The notes under the pieces are model-generated. The model was not told where the DNA came from. It saw nothing but the letters and a program-made list of their open reading frames with translations, and did not search any database. From Trichobilharzia szidati (taxonomy: Eukaryota > Platyhelminthes > Trematoda > Strigeidida > Schistosomatidae): 64,000 nt of DNA. Shown piece by piece: positions 22,158 to 33,515 of this stretch (positions within the stretch are counted from its first letter, which is position 1; each line of letters opens with the position of its first letter). Both the position numbers and the translations under genes were made by a program. The DNA lies in assembly GCA_944472155.2 (NCBI GenBank), contig OX235277.1:13464804-13528803 (forward strand). Reading direction: 5' to 3'.

Positions 22158-23068
22158 AATATATATACATATACACACAATATACACACATATATATTTT
22201 ATACCTACCTGACTCACTAGTAGAATGCATCACCACACAGTGCACTACATTAACCCCGTCACTCCACACCACCACCACACCCTCTCTCTATATTTGGTTT
22301 GTAAATTTTTTTTAGCTTTTCATAATTAACAATAATAATAATAATAATAATAATAGACTACTTATCACCCACCACCCTCTCCGTCTGTGACAGTTATTTG
22401 TCATCCCTCCCTCCCTCCCTCACTCACTAGTTAAGCATACTGTAATGCTTGTTTTATTTTATTTTATTTCAACACTAAAGGCATTATTATTATTATTATT
22501 ATTATTAATAATAATAATAATTCAGCTGCAAATCCTACTCCGTCATAATTACAACTACAGAAATAAGTAAGCTTCTTCATTTGAAGGAAAGAAGGAAGCT
22601 TACATCTCATGATCTCATCATAGAAGGCATAGGACACAATGATGAACTTTGTAAATATTTATATGAGAACGTAATATACAGGCACCTATTTATCTATCTG
22701 TCTATTTGTGATCGATCCAGTCATCAGTCATTTTGAAAATAAATAATACAGGTATAATATTGATTTTTAGTAATTAGTCATCTGATGATGAATAGAAATC
22801 ATGGCTTATATAATAATAATTATTATTCCTTAATTCCTTGCTTGGATTGTAAATTTTAGCAAATTTTAGCAAATTTTAGATGACAATAAATGACTTTTAA
22901 TTTGAAGCTATAATTAAATTGTATTAGTTAGAGGGAGGGAGGGAGGGAGGATAGACTACATCATAATCTGACATGAATTATTTATATATATCAGTTAGAG
23001 AGAGAGAGAGAGAGAGAAAGAAAGAAGCATTGTAAAACTAGCTGGGGGGTGGTGGTGGTGGTGCTGCT

Positions 23069-23186
23069 GTGGGTATTGGACAGCCAGTTGTTTCGTCAGC
23101 CTAATTTGGGACACTTTAGCAATACACTTGCTTGCCTTGTAACCAGAAGGTGCTGCTGGGTTCGAGCCCTGGCGGCTTACACACAA
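23069..23186 (+). mobile_element. tRNA-Thr-like SINE, first copy in unit B1-1
   Basis: The 3' half reads like a tRNA: an anticodon-arm-like segment with loop cttgtaa (UGU, threonine, at 23,136-23,142), an extra-arm region, and a B box ggttcgagccc at 23,159-23,169. The 5' half (ggacagccagttgtttcgtc, then agcctaatttgggacac) replaces a normal D arm, and no good A box is present. No cloverleaf closes, so it is a SINE-type relic, not a tRNA gene. Related copies occur twice per unit. Confidence 0.65.
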
Positions 23187-23652
23187 TGATAAGTTCTTGT
23201 TTGTAAAAGAAGCAGTTCTAAAACACACACACACACACAGTTGGTGTGATGATCTCGGGCAGTAGGTTTGCTCAAAATATACTACCAAAAACGACGAACA
23301 GACAAACAACACAAACAGAACTTATCATTGTGTGTAAACTACTGAAATATAATATTATTATGATTATTATGTAATGTAATGCTCAACAACAACAACAACA
23401 CATTTTATTGACATTAACTACTAATATCGGATAATTACTACTACTAAAACTACAGAAATACAAAAATAATAATACTTCATTCATTGAAATGAAGCTAGCC
23501 TACTTACTACAGCTAACCTAACCTAACCTTAAATCTCACATAGGCATTTTATAGATATAGACAGATAGGTATAGAAAAGGGTGGCGTCAACTAACAATAA
23601 TTATACAGCTCATAAACAACAGTTGTAGTAAAATGTTGCGGTACTTACTTAC

Positions 23653-23799
23653 TTCCCTCTTCAGTCCGGTCCGGTCCAGTCCGGTGTGGTAATAACCGAG
23701 CGTTGGCAAGGTGTTGTTGTTGTTGTTGTTGTTGTTAGTGTCTTCATTTTTATATAATATATGTATGTACTTTGATAACAGCGTCTTGACTTGAAATGA
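23653..23799 (-). CDS. Candidate exon X4 of B-unit gene (B1-1)
   Basis: On the minus strand, after acceptor gtatttcccacatttag, a phase-0 frame of 49 codons reads SFQVKTLLSKYIHILYKNED, then T, a run of eight Asn, and TLPTLGYYHTGLDRTGLKRE. It ends at a consensus donor (gtaagtaag). Asn-run length varies by whole codons between units. It is open in B1-1, B1-3, B2-1, B2-2 and B3, and frameshifted in B1-2. Function unknown. Confidence 0.55.
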
Positions 23800-24041
23800 C
23801 TAAATGTGGGAAATACAACAACAAAGGTGGTAATATATCATCCATCCATCCATCCCTTGGCGCGCGTTGCATTCATTCACATTTCCAGAAATTCCAATCA
23901 CTAAAAGCTGCATCTTGCGTTTGTAACCGTTGTTTCTCTTTCATGTTTTCAGTAAATTTTGGACTAGTTGTATCATCCCATTCACCAAGGCGGCGGCGGC
24001 GGCGGCGGCGGCGTTATGCATTCATTATTCATGCAGTTTAC

Positions 24042-24181
24042 CAGAAAAGCATCTCCTGCCTGTCTCACAACTTGCTGCTGCTGCTGCTTCACCTCTTCTT
24101 CTTCTTTTTCATCAATATCTCCCACATTATCAGAGTTGATTTCCTCTCCTCCTCTGCTTCATGATGGTGATGATGATGTTG
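24042..24181 (-). pseudogene. Candidate exon X3 of B-unit gene, frameshifted (B1-1)
   Basis: On the minus strand the acceptor is tttttattcacag and the intact frame is seen in B1-2 and B3. In B1-1 two extra bases in the run ctctcctcctctgc (about 24,143-24,156) shift the frame, giving a stop shortly after. A donor (gtaaac) at 24,041 would end the exon in phase 0; otherwise an eight-Pro run follows before a TGA at 23,982. Confidence 0.5.
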
Positions 24182-24688
24182 CTGTGAATAAAAATGGATA
24201 ATTAGTCTACACCAAATATATCACTCGCTCGCTCGCTCGCTCACCAGCATGCTTAATAAATTCGATAATAATGGTCTTTGAATGTAAGCATCACAGCTTA
24301 TATACCTCTCTCTCTGTAGCCAGACATCATCACGCTCCCACCCCCACCTCAACACACACACACATTTTCCCCCTTTATTTCATTTGTATTAGTTAGTTAG
24401 TTAGTTAGTCAATTAGGTTTGCATATATATGTATGACCTGATATGTGTGACGGTAGTGGTGGTGGTGGTCTGCAAATGAAACATCTATTAACACTAATTT
24501 ACCTATTATTATTATTAGTATTATTTATGACAAGTATCCTATTTCACCTATGTATGTGTGACATTTCAATTTTCACCCCACACCCACACCTAGAGTTCGG
24601 TTCGTATTAATTATTTTTTACATAGGTGTTTTAACCTGCTAGTACTAGTACTACGTATCCGAAATTTTGATCTAATATCTCCTCTTAC

Positions 24689-24739
24689 TTTTTGTGTTTT
24701 GTTTTCAGTAATAAGCGGCTTGTCATCATCATCATCAGG
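24689..24739 (-). CDS. Candidate exon X2 of B-unit gene (B1-1), 51 nt
   Basis: On the minus strand: acceptor gataacgtttcatttag, peptide PDDDDDKPLITENKTQK, donor gtaaga. It is phase 0 at both ends. Asp-run length varies between units (five here, six in B3). A diverged form (ADNDDKPVTLKMRNKTK) is visible in the old relic near 54,850, which supports an exon rather than a chance pairing. Confidence 0.5.
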
Positions 24740-24857
24740 CTAAATGAAACGTTATCACATCATGATGAAATATTGCAAAACATATATAAATTGTGACAAG
24801 TATAATGTAATCTACCTACAGATAGTAGTAGTAGTAGTAGTAGTAGTGCATGCATAC

Positions 24858-24954
24858 ATTGATAATGGTGAGTGCCTGATACATTTTTTGTGTGTCTGAA
24901 TTGTACACTATTTCTCCTCATAAATTCTTTTCGGTTAGACATTTTCGACCTCAT
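24858..24954 (-). pseudogene. Candidate exon X1 of B-unit gene, frameshifted (B1-1)
   Basis: On the minus strand ATG at 24,954 starts MRSKMSNRKEFMRRNSVQFR and continues to a gtatgc donor. A two-base shortening in the A-rich run, relative to B3, changes the exit phase so it no longer joins X2 in frame. The ATG may be the real start, as a stop lies just upstream, but an unseen acceptor is possible. Confidence 0.45.
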
Positions 24955-25591
24955 CTGATGATTTTCTTAAGACTATTATTATATAACTGAAATTTTGTCA
25001 TGACATTTCGTAACATTTGACACTGACGAGATACATATGTTATATTTTATACCTACCTGACTCACTAGTAGAATGCATCACCACACAGTGCACTACATTA
25101 CACTACACTACATTAACCCCGTCACTCCACACCACCACCACACCCTCTCTCTATATTTGGTTTGTAAATTTTTTTTAGCTTTTCATAATTAACAATAATA
25201 ATAATAATAATAGACTACTTATCACCCACCACCCTCTCCGTCTGTGACAGTTATTTGTCATCCCTCCCTCCCTCGCTCCCTCCCTTTACCTAGTACTGTG
25301 ATAAAAACTACTAATCTTATTCGTTCGAATAGACCAATCATACACCATCATTTATGTGTAATGTAATTCTCTGACCTGTCGACAAGCCTATAGCCAGCCA
25401 TCACACTACCTATTTTATTATTATTATTATTATTATTATTATGATTCCCATAGTTGGTTTGTAAGGATTAAATAGTGTTTTTACGAGTTTCACCACGCAC
25501 GCACGCACGGATTGATATCAATCAGTCTTCTCCGAAGATGGATTGAAAGCCACCCAGCATTGCGGGAAGTACTGGACGGACGGACGGACGG

Positions 25592-25703
25592 ACGGACAGC
25601 CAGCTTTTTCATCAGCCTAGTTTGGGAATCATTGGCAGTAGTAGTAGTACGCAGTACCCACCTCAATGGGTGGGTGGGTTCGAACCCAGCCAGGTCAACT
25701 AGC
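25592..25703 (+). mobile_element. tRNA-like SINE, second copy in unit B1-1
   Basis: Starts ggacagccagctttttcatc, holds a (agt)n run and a perfect B box inside gggttcgaacccagcc. It is a sister of the 23,069 copy (shared ggacagccag and agcctagtttggga) but has a different middle. Confidence 0.65.
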
Positions 25704-26720
25704 TGGCCACTACTCACTGGGATCCGCCGACCCGATTCATCAACGCATGACCAACGCATGAATTCTAACCAATTCTACCAATTCGTCGATGGTCATCGGT
25801 GGTCATCCATCAATTGGAAATCAATCAATCCATGGCCAAACACAATTGACTAGTTGGACCTCACCGTGTGTGTAAAATTGACTGACTGACACATTTGCAG
25901 ATGGATTAACTAATTTCTGGGTAAGTAGGTCTTTCAGCCTGCCTGTCTGTCTATCTATTTGTCTATTTCATTAATTTAATAACATTAATTATGCCCAAAT
26001 ACGTATGTACGTAATAGTTTCTCTTCTTATTTATCCTTGCACTGGCCTTAAATTGCCATTTCTCAGTACTCACTGCACTCACTTACTCACTCACTAGTTA
26101 AGCATACTGTAATGCTTGTTTTATTTTATTTCAACACTAAAGGCATTATTATTATTATTATTATTATGAATAATTCAGCTGCAAATCCTACTCCGTCATA
26201 ATTACAACTACAGAAATAAGTAAGCTTCTTCATTTGAAGGAAAGAAGGAAGCTTACATCTCATGATCTCATCATAGAAGGCATAGGACACAATGATGAAC
26301 TTTGTAAATATTTATATGAGAACGTAATATACAGGCACCTATTTATCTATCTGTCTATTTGTGATCGATCCAGTCATCAGTCATTTTGAAAATAAATAAT
26401 ACAGGTATAATATTGATTTTTAGTAATTAGTCATCTGATGAGAATAGAAATCATGGCTTATATAATAATAATTATTATTCCTTAATTCCTTGCTTGGATT
26501 GTAAATTTTAGCAAATTTTAGCAAATTTTAGATAATAAATGACTTTTAATTTGAAGCTATAATTAAATTGTATTAGTTAGAGGGAGGGAGGGAGGGAGGA
26601 TAGACTACATCATAATCTGACATGAATTATTTATATATATCAGTTAGAGAGAGAGAGAGAGAGAGAAAGAAAGAAGCATTGTAAAACTAGCTGGGGGGTG
26701 GTGGTGGTGGTTGCTGCTGC

Positions 26721-26830
26721 TGTGGGTATTGGACAGCCAGTTGTTTCGTCAGCCTAATTTGGGACACTTTAGCAATACACTTGCTTGCCTTGTAACCAGA
26801 AGGTGCTGCTGGGTTCGAGCCCTGGCGGCT
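26721..26830 (+). mobile_element. tRNA-Thr-like SINE, first copy in B1-2
   Basis: Same as the 23,069 element; B box at 26,812-26,822. Confidence 0.65.
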
Positions 26831-27307
26831 TACACACAATGATAAGTTCTTGTTTGTAAAAGAAGCAGTTCTAAAACACACACACACACACACAGTTGGT
26901 GTGATGATCTCGGGCAGTAGGTTTGCTCAAAATATACTACCAAAAACGACGAACAGACAAACAACACAAACAGAACTTATCATTGTGTGTAAACTACTGA
27001 AATATAATATTATTATGATTATTATGTAATGTAATGCTCAACAACAACAACAACACATTTTATTGACATTAACTACTAATATCGGATAATTACTACTACT
27101 AAAACTACAGAAATACAAAAATAATAATACTTCATTCATTGAAATGAAGCTAGCCTACTTACTACAGCTAACCTAACCTAACCTTAAATCTCACATAGGC
27201 ATTTTATAGATATAGACAGATAGGTATAGAAAAGGGTGGCGTCAACTAACAATAATTATACAGCTCATAAACAACAGTTGTAGTAAAATGTTGCGGTACT
27301 TACTTAC

Positions 27308-27449
27308 TTCCCTCTTCAGTCCGGTCCGGTCCAGTCCGGTGTGGTAATAACCGAGCGTTGGCAAGGTGTTGTTGTTGTTGTTGTTGTTAGTGTCTTCATT
27401 TTTATAATATATGTATGTACTTTGATAACAGCGTCTTGACTTGAAATGA
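27308..27449 (-). pseudogene. Exon X4 of B-unit gene, frameshifted (B1-2)
   Basis: Acceptor and donor are intact, but a two-base deletion in the ATAT run (about 27,403) shifts the frame before the Asn run. Confidence 0.5.
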
Positions 27450-27679
27450 CTAAATGTGGGAAATACAACAACAAAGGTGGTAATATATCATCCATCCATC
27501 CATCCCTTGGCGCGCGTTGCATTCATTCACATTTCCAGAAATTCCAATCACTAAAAGCTGCATCTTGCGTTTGTAACCGTTGTTTCTCTTTCATGTTTTC
27601 AGTAAATTTTGGACTAGTTGTATCATCCCATTCACCAAGGCGGCGGCGGCGTTATGCATTCATTATTCATGCAGTTTAC

Positions 27680-27817
27680 CAGAAAAGCATCTCCTGCCTG
27701 TCTCACAACTTGCTGCTGCTGCTGCTTCACCTCTTCTTCTTCTTTTTCATCAATATCTCCCACATTATCAGAGTTGATTTCCTCCTCCTCTGCTTCATGA
27801 TGGTGATGATGATGTTG
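27680..27817 (-). CDS. Exon X3 of B-unit gene, open frame (B1-2)
   Basis: Minus strand, phase 0, 46 codons: Q, six His, EAEEEEINSDNVGDIDEKEE, then EEVKQQQQQVVRQAGDAFL before gtaaac. The non-repetitive parts (INSDNVGDIDEK, VVRQAGDAF) are what argue for coding. The acidic and Gln-rich composition suggests a disordered segment. If the donor is skipped the frame runs on through NCMNNECIT, a four-Pro run and a stop at TGGTGA. Confidence 0.55.
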
Positions 27818-28324
27818 CTGTGAATAAAAATGGATAATTAGTCTACACCAAATATATCACTCGCTCGCTCGCTCGCTCACCAGCATGCTTAATAAATTCG
27901 GTAATAATGGTCTTTGAATGTAAGCATCACAGCTTATATACCTCTCTCTCTGTAGCCAGACATCATCACGCTCCCACCCCCACCTCAACACACACACACA
28001 TTTTCCCCCTTTATTTCATTTGTATTAGTTAGTTAGTTAGTTAGTCAATTAGGTTTGCATATATATGTATGACCTGATATGTGTGACGGTAGTGGTGGTG
28101 GTGGTCTGCAAATGAAACATCTATTAACACTAATTTACCTATTATTATTATTAGTATTATTTATGACAAGTATCCTATTTCACCTATGTATGTGTGACAT
28201 TTCAATTTTCACCCCACACCCACACCTAGAGTTCGGTTCGTATTAATTATTTTTTACATAGGTGTTTTAACCTGCTAGTACTAGTACTACGTATCCGAAA
28301 TTTTGATCTAATATCTCCTCTTAT

Positions 28325-28375
28325 TTTTTGTGTTTTGTTTTCAGTAATAAGCGGCTTGTCATCATCATCATCAGG
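28325..28375 (-). pseudogene. Exon X2 of B-unit gene with lost donor (B1-2)
   Basis: Coding part as in B1-1, but the donor gtaaga has become ataaga on the minus strand. Confidence 0.45.
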
Positions 28376-28490
28376 CTAAATGAAACGTTATCACATCATG
28401 ATGAAATATTGCAAAACATATATAAATTGTGACAAGTATAATGTAATCTACCTATAGATAGTAGTAGTAGTAGTAGTAGTGCATACATAC

Positions 28491-28587
28491 ATTGATAATG
28501 GTGAGTGCCTGATACATTTTTTGTGTGTCTGAAATGTACACTATTTCTCCTCATAAATTCTTTTCGGTTAGACATTTTCGACCTCAT
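28491..28587 (-). pseudogene. Exon X1 of B-unit gene (B1-2)
   Basis: Same 97-nt frameshifted form as B1-1, with one Gln to His change. Confidence 0.45.
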
Positions 28588-29048
28588 CTGATGATTTTCT
28601 TAAGACTATTATTATATAACTGAAATTTTGTCATGACATTTCGTAACATTTGACACTGACGAGATACATATGTTATATTTTATACCTACCTGACTCACTA
28701 GTAGAATGCATCACCACACAGTGCACTACATTACACTACACTACATTAACCCCGTCACTCCACACCACCACCACACCCTCTCTCTATATTTGGTTTGTAA
28801 ATTTTTTTTAGCTTTTCATAATTAACAATAATAATAATAATAATAATAGACTACTTATCACCCACCACCCTCTCCGTCTGTGACAATTATTTGTCATCCC
28901 TCCCTCCCTCGCTCCCTCCCTTTACCTAGTACTGTGATAAAAACTACTAATCTTATTCGTTCGAATAGACCAATCATACACCATCATTTATGTGTAATGT
29001 AATTCTCTGACCTGTCGACAAGCCTATAGCCAGCCATCACACTACCTA

Positions 29049-29081
<33 letters not shown>

Positions 29082-29228
29082 GATTCCCATAGTTGGTTTG
29101 TAAGGATTAAATAGTGTTTTTACGAGTTTCACCACGCACGCACGCACGGATTGATATCAATCAGTCTTCTCCGAAGATGGATTGAAAGCCACCCAGCATT
29201 GCGGGAAGTACTGGACGGACGGACGGAC

Positions 29229-29333
29229 GGACAGCCAGCTTTTTCATCAGCCTAGTTTGGGAATCATTGGCAGTAGTAGTAGTAGTACGCAGTACCCACC
29301 TCAATGGGTGGGTGGGTTCGAACCCAGCCAGGT
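29229..29333 (+). mobile_element. tRNA-like SINE, second copy in B1-2
   Basis: Same as the 25,592 element, with one more agt codon. Confidence 0.65.
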
Positions 29334-30360
29334 CAACTAGCTGGCCACTACTCACTGGGATCCGCCGACCCGATTCATCAACGCATGACCAACGCATGAA
29401 TTCTAACCAATTCTACCAATTCGTCGATGGTCATCGGTGGTCATCCATCAATTGGAAATCAATCAATCCATGGCCAAACACAATTGACTAGTTGGACCTC
29501 ACCGTGTGTGTAAAATTGACTGACTGACACATTTGCAGATGGATTAACTAATTTCTGGGTAAGTAGGTCTTTCAGCCTGCCTGTCTGTCTATCTATTTGT
29601 CTATTTCATTAATTTAATAACATTAATTATGCCCAAATACGTATGTACGTAATAGTTTCTCTTCTTATTTATCCTTGCACTGGCCTTAAATTGCCATTTC
29701 TCAGTACTCACTGCACTCACTTACTCACTCACTAGTTAAGCATACTGTAATGCTTGTTTTATTTTATTTCAACACTAAAGGCATTATTATTATTATTATT
29801 ATTATGAATAATTCAGCTGCAAATCCTACTCCGTCATAATTACAACTACAGAAATAAGTAAGCTTCTTCATTTGAAGGAAAGAAGGAAGCTTACATCTCA
29901 TGATCTCATCATAGAAGGCATAGGGCAGGCACAATGATGAACTTTGTAAATATTTATATGAGAACGTAATATACAGGCACCTATTCATCTATCTGTCTAT
30001 TTGTGATCGATCCAGTCATCAGTCATTTTGAAAATAAATAATACAGGTATAATATTGATTTTTAGTAATTAGTCATCTGATGATGAATAGAAATCATGGC
30101 TTATATAATAATAATTATTATTCCTTAATTCCTTGCTTGGATTGTAAATTTTAGCAAATTTTAGCAAATTTTAGATGACAATAAATGACTTTTAATTTGA
30201 AGCAATAATTAAATTGTATTAGTTAGAGGGAGGGAGGGAGGATAGACTACATCATAATCTGACATGAATTATTTATATATATCAGTTAGAGAGAGAGAGA
30301 GAGAGAGAGAAAGAAAGAAGCATTGTAAAACTAGCTGGGGGGTTTTTGTGGTGGTGCTGC

Positions 30361-30475
30361 TGTGGGTATTGGACAGCCAGTTGTTTCGTCAGCCTAATTT
30401 GGGATACTTCAGCAATACGCTTGCTTGCTTGCCTTGTAACCAGAAGGTGCTGCTGGGTTCGAGCCCTGGCGGCTT
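30361..30475 (+). mobile_element. tRNA-Thr-like SINE in B1-3
   Basis: Same family as 23,069; carries an extra gctt repeat. Confidence 0.65.
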
Positions 30476-30945
30476 ACACACAATGATAAGTTCTTGTTTG
30501 TAAAAGAAGCAGTTCTAAAACACACACACACACACACAATTGGTGTGATGATCTCGGGCAGTAGGTTTGCTCAAAATATACTACCAAAAACGACGAACAG
30601 ACAAACAATACAAACAGAACTTATCATTGTGTGTAAACTACTGAAATATAATATTATTATGATTATTATGTAATGTAATGCTCAACAAGAACACATTTTA
30701 TTGACATTAACTACTAATATCGGATAATTACTACTACTAAAACTACAGAAATACAAAAATAATAATACTTCATTCATTGAAATGAAGCTAGCCTACTTAC
30801 TACAGCTAACCTAACCTAACCTTAAATCTCACATAGGCATTTTATAGATATAGACAGATAGGTATAGAAAAGGGTGGCGTCAACTAACAATAATTATACA
30901 GCTCATAAACAACAGTTGTAGTAAAATGTTGCGGTACTTACTTAC

Positions 30946-31092
30946 TTCCCTCTTCAGTCCGGTCCGGTCCAGTCCGGTGTGGTAATAACCGAGCGTTGGC
31001 AAGGTGTTGTTGTTGTTGTTGTTGTTGTTAGTGTCTTCATTTTTATATAATATATGTATGTACTTTGATAACAGCGTCTTGACTTGAAATGA
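30946..31092 (-). CDS. Exon X4 of B-unit gene, open (B1-3)
   Basis: Intact 147-nt frame with both splice sites, as in B1-1. Confidence 0.5.
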
Positions 31093-31320
31093 CTAAATGT
31101 GGGAAATACAACAACAAAGGTGGTAATATATCATCCATCCATCCATCCCTTGGCGCGCGTTGCATTCATTCACATTTCCAGAAATTCCAATCAATAAAAG
31201 CTGCATCTTGTTTGTAACCGTTGTTTCTCTTTCATGTTTTCAGTAAATTTTGGACTAGTTGTATCATCCCATCCACCAAGGCGGCGGCGGCGTTATGCAT
31301 TCATTATTCATGCAGTTTAC

Positions 31321-31463
31321 CAGAAAAGCATCTCCTGCCTGTCTCACAATTTGCTGCTGCTGCTGCTTCACCTCTTCTTCTTCTTCTTTTTCATCAATAT
31401 CTCCCACATTATCAGAGTTGATTTCCTCTCCTCCTCTGCTTCATGATGGTGATGATGATGTTG
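31321..31463 (-). pseudogene. Exon X3 of B-unit gene, frameshifted (B1-3)
   Basis: Carries the two-base insertion also seen in B1-1, B2-1 and B2-2, plus one extra Glu codon. Four-codon Pro run as in B1-2. Confidence 0.5.
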
Positions 31464-32519
31464 CTGTGAATAAAAATGGATAATTAGTCTACACCAAATA
31501 TATCACTCACTCACTCGCTCGCTCGCTCACCAGCATGCTTAATAAATTCGGTAATAATGGTCTTTGAATGTAAGCATCACAGCTTATATACCTCTCTCTC
31601 TGTAGCCAGACATCATCACGCTCCCACCCCCACCTCAACACACACACACATTTTCCCCCTTTATTTCATTTGTATTAGTTAGTTAGTTAGTTAGTCAATC
31701 CCACCATTGTCTCCCGTTTTACAATATTTTGTAATCGAATTCAGCCTAGCACGTTTGTCACACAAATACGACTATTTATTTTGACACCCCATAACTAATC
31801 TGTTATTCTACGTTAAAAATGTATCTGCCGCATAACTGGCCTTTATTGTAACGACAACAAATATTATATTTTATAATTGTAAGAACCTGAAGAGAAATTA
31901 TTGAAAAGAATATTCTTCGTTCAGATTGACTTTATTTTGATATCCTGGAATTACAGCAACGATGAAGGATCTTCTTCACCATAGGAGTCAGATTTACTTG
32001 AAACTCAGTATTAATTATAGATAAACGTCAAAATGAAATAAAGTTTGCGGCTTTGCCCTAACTTTACGGTTTATTGAAATATAAATATTGAATATCCTGA
32101 TATGAGTAGCGCCGCCATGTTAACTTCTCATTTAGGACTCCAATTTCCCACTTGTTATGTATAAGATTTGTATATCTGAAATACAGCAGTCAACGTTTTC
32201 AACGGTATAAGCAGTGTAAAGTGGTGTTCTAGGAGTTGGTAGGCTGTTTCCACAGTCGAATACTTAGGAGACGCACCTTGCGTCGTGGATAATTAAAAGT
32301 AAAACTATTACAAATTAAAGTTATCTAGGTATATTTACTTAAAGGTATTAAATACAAAATAATTTGAATGGAGCGCTGTATTGTGAAACACAGATTTGTT
32401 GGAATGACAGGAAGGAAAGTTGGTATGGAAAACCCACAGTAGAAATATTGTTTAGTCCTGCCACATCATTATACTGAATTAATCCAGCAAACACCTCAGT
32501 GAAATCTATTTTTGTCTAG

Positions 32520-32700
32520 ATATTCGGAAATCTCTGTGAAACTATGTAATCATATCCAAAACAGTATCTCCCAACATTTGTTGACACGTTCATATCTTTT
32601 GATTAACTTTCAACTATTGTGTGAGTGCAACTCTTTCATCACTGCACAAAATCTAAGAATTCGCTTTCTGAAATTTCTAATATTTGTTGTTAAATTATAG
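32520..32700 (+). CDS. Candidate exon of A-type region open only in A3/A4
   Basis: After tttttgtctag the frame reads YSEISVKLCNHIQNSISQHL, then LTRSYLLINFQLLCECNSFI and TAQNLRIRFLKFLIFVVKL to a TAG. A2 keeps the frame except for one TGA at codon five; A1 has stops and a frameshift. Helical and hydrophobic. It lies upstream of candidate exon 1 in the parental order and could belong to the same gene. Confidence 0.4.
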
Positions 32701-33383
32701 AAGAGGGTGAGTTATATTTCGATTGTAAAATGTGATATGACTTGAAAAAAGCAAAAACAATCACAAATGCAATATGATATAGGGATTCATCATATCTTGA
32801 AGTTCATCTTCAGCTAAGTACCACTTTCACTATTTAACGCAATGAGTTGTAATACAGTTTTATTCAACATTAATCCACTGATAATAATCACTTCACCAGT
32901 AATCACCAGCGTGACAGTGTCATGGTGAAGGTGTCTTGAGGCCTCACAAATACAAAGATATGGATATATTGCTGTGAACGTTCTTTACGGAGAAAATACA
33001 ATGAAATGAATTTGTGAAATCGAACTAAGATAATTTTATGTACTTACCTGAAAAGAACTAAATTAGATTCAAGACATGCTGCTCCCTTTTTCTACTTTGC
33101 CTATCACGAAATAGATTATTGGTGGATAAATTGAATCAATGTGCCCATGTTTTTTTTCACTTAAAGAATTACGTAAGCATTGTACTGTTTATTATTCAGT
33201 CGAATGATATGATTAATTCTTATACTACTGAGGATAATAAGAATTAAATAAGAATTATTTGTTTAATTATTGTTTTACATCGCCCATCACCTTCTTACTT
33301 AAGCGCCATCCTCGTTTTATAAGGTATTATTCTCTTTTCGAATATACAATCTGTGATAATGGGGAGGTATTTCACCGGCAATA

Positions 33384-33515
33384 ATGAATAGCACTGAATT
33401 ATTGCTCTGTTTTAACAACCATGAAAGAAGTGGGACTCAAGTAAAAGTCCAAGTCTCATATTTCCAACCAATGTGCATACTAAAACATAAATATCTATTC
33501 CTACTAATCTGTTGA
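33384..33515 (+). CDS. Short open frame retained in A3/A4
   Basis: Reads MNSTELLLCFNNHERSGTQV, then KVQVSYFQPMCILK before a stop. A1 and A2 have a TAG after KVQVS or EVQVS. No good splice sites are seen; weak candidate. Confidence 0.25.
   Translation: MNSTELLLCFNNHERSGTQVKVQVSYFQPMCILKHKYLFLLIC

Larger units (their letters stand above)
22421..26087. repeat. B unit B1-1 (3,667 bp)
   Basis: One full repeat unit, taken here from the recurrent start cactcactagttaagcatac. Non-coding parts carry di- and tetranucleotide runs (GA at 22,994; CA at 23,223; TCGC at 24,226; TTAG at 24,391; GACG at 25,574). Several TTA and GTA runs are also present. Trinucleotide runs of GTT, GGC, CTG, CTT and ATC cluster in the 23.6-24.75 kb candidate exons. 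Confidence 0.9.
26088..29725. repeat. B unit B1-2 (3,638 bp)
   Basis: Second full unit of B1, collinear with B1-1. The Pro-coding GGC run is shorter (four against eight codons), and two bases that break exon X3 in B1-1 are absent here. Confidence 0.9.
20969..31699. repeat. B-type tandem array, block B1
   Basis: A 10.7-kb block made of a 1.45-kb leader (20,969-22,420), two full units (22,421-26,087 and 26,088-29,725) and a truncated third (29,726-31,699). Units share order and sequence and differ mainly in microsatellite length. Each full unit holds two tRNA-like SINE copies and four minus-strand candidate exons. The leader holds a plus-strand exon shared with B2 and B3. The block ends within gttagttagtcaat, where A3 starts. 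Confidence 0.92.
29726..31699. repeat. Truncated B unit B1-3
   Basis: First 1.97 kb of a unit. It ends at gttagttagtcaat and joins A3; exons X1 and X2 are therefore missing. Confidence 0.9.

Noticed and set aside
21992..22315. Frames on both strands over the B1 leader SINE and TATA/CA repeats
   Set aside because: Low-complexity translations with no splice context.
22770..22805. Hammerhead-like string ctgatgatgaatagaaatcatgg in B units
   Set aside because: CUGAUGA and GAAA are present, but the six bases between them cannot form a stem II and flanking arms do not pair.
23159..23169. A functional tRNA-Thr gene
   Set aside because: B box and anticodon-like loop are present, but no A box, acceptor stem or D arm can be folded.
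23515..23530. Telomere-like or TTAGG-type repeat (aacctaacctaacctt)
   Set aside because: Only two to three copies, interstitial, present once per unit; not a telomere.
23796..24164. Plus-strand frame of 122 codons, repeated in most B units, with an Arg run and a Leu/Phe-rich tail
   Set aside because: It is the antisense of exons X3 and X4 and its residues come from microsatellites (GGC, CTG, CTT). B1-3 lacks two bases that break it. No splice or start context supports it.
25490..25853. Overlapping frames on both strands across the second SINE of each unit
   Set aside because: They translate the tRNA-like SINE and GACG repeats; not protein-like and not constrained.
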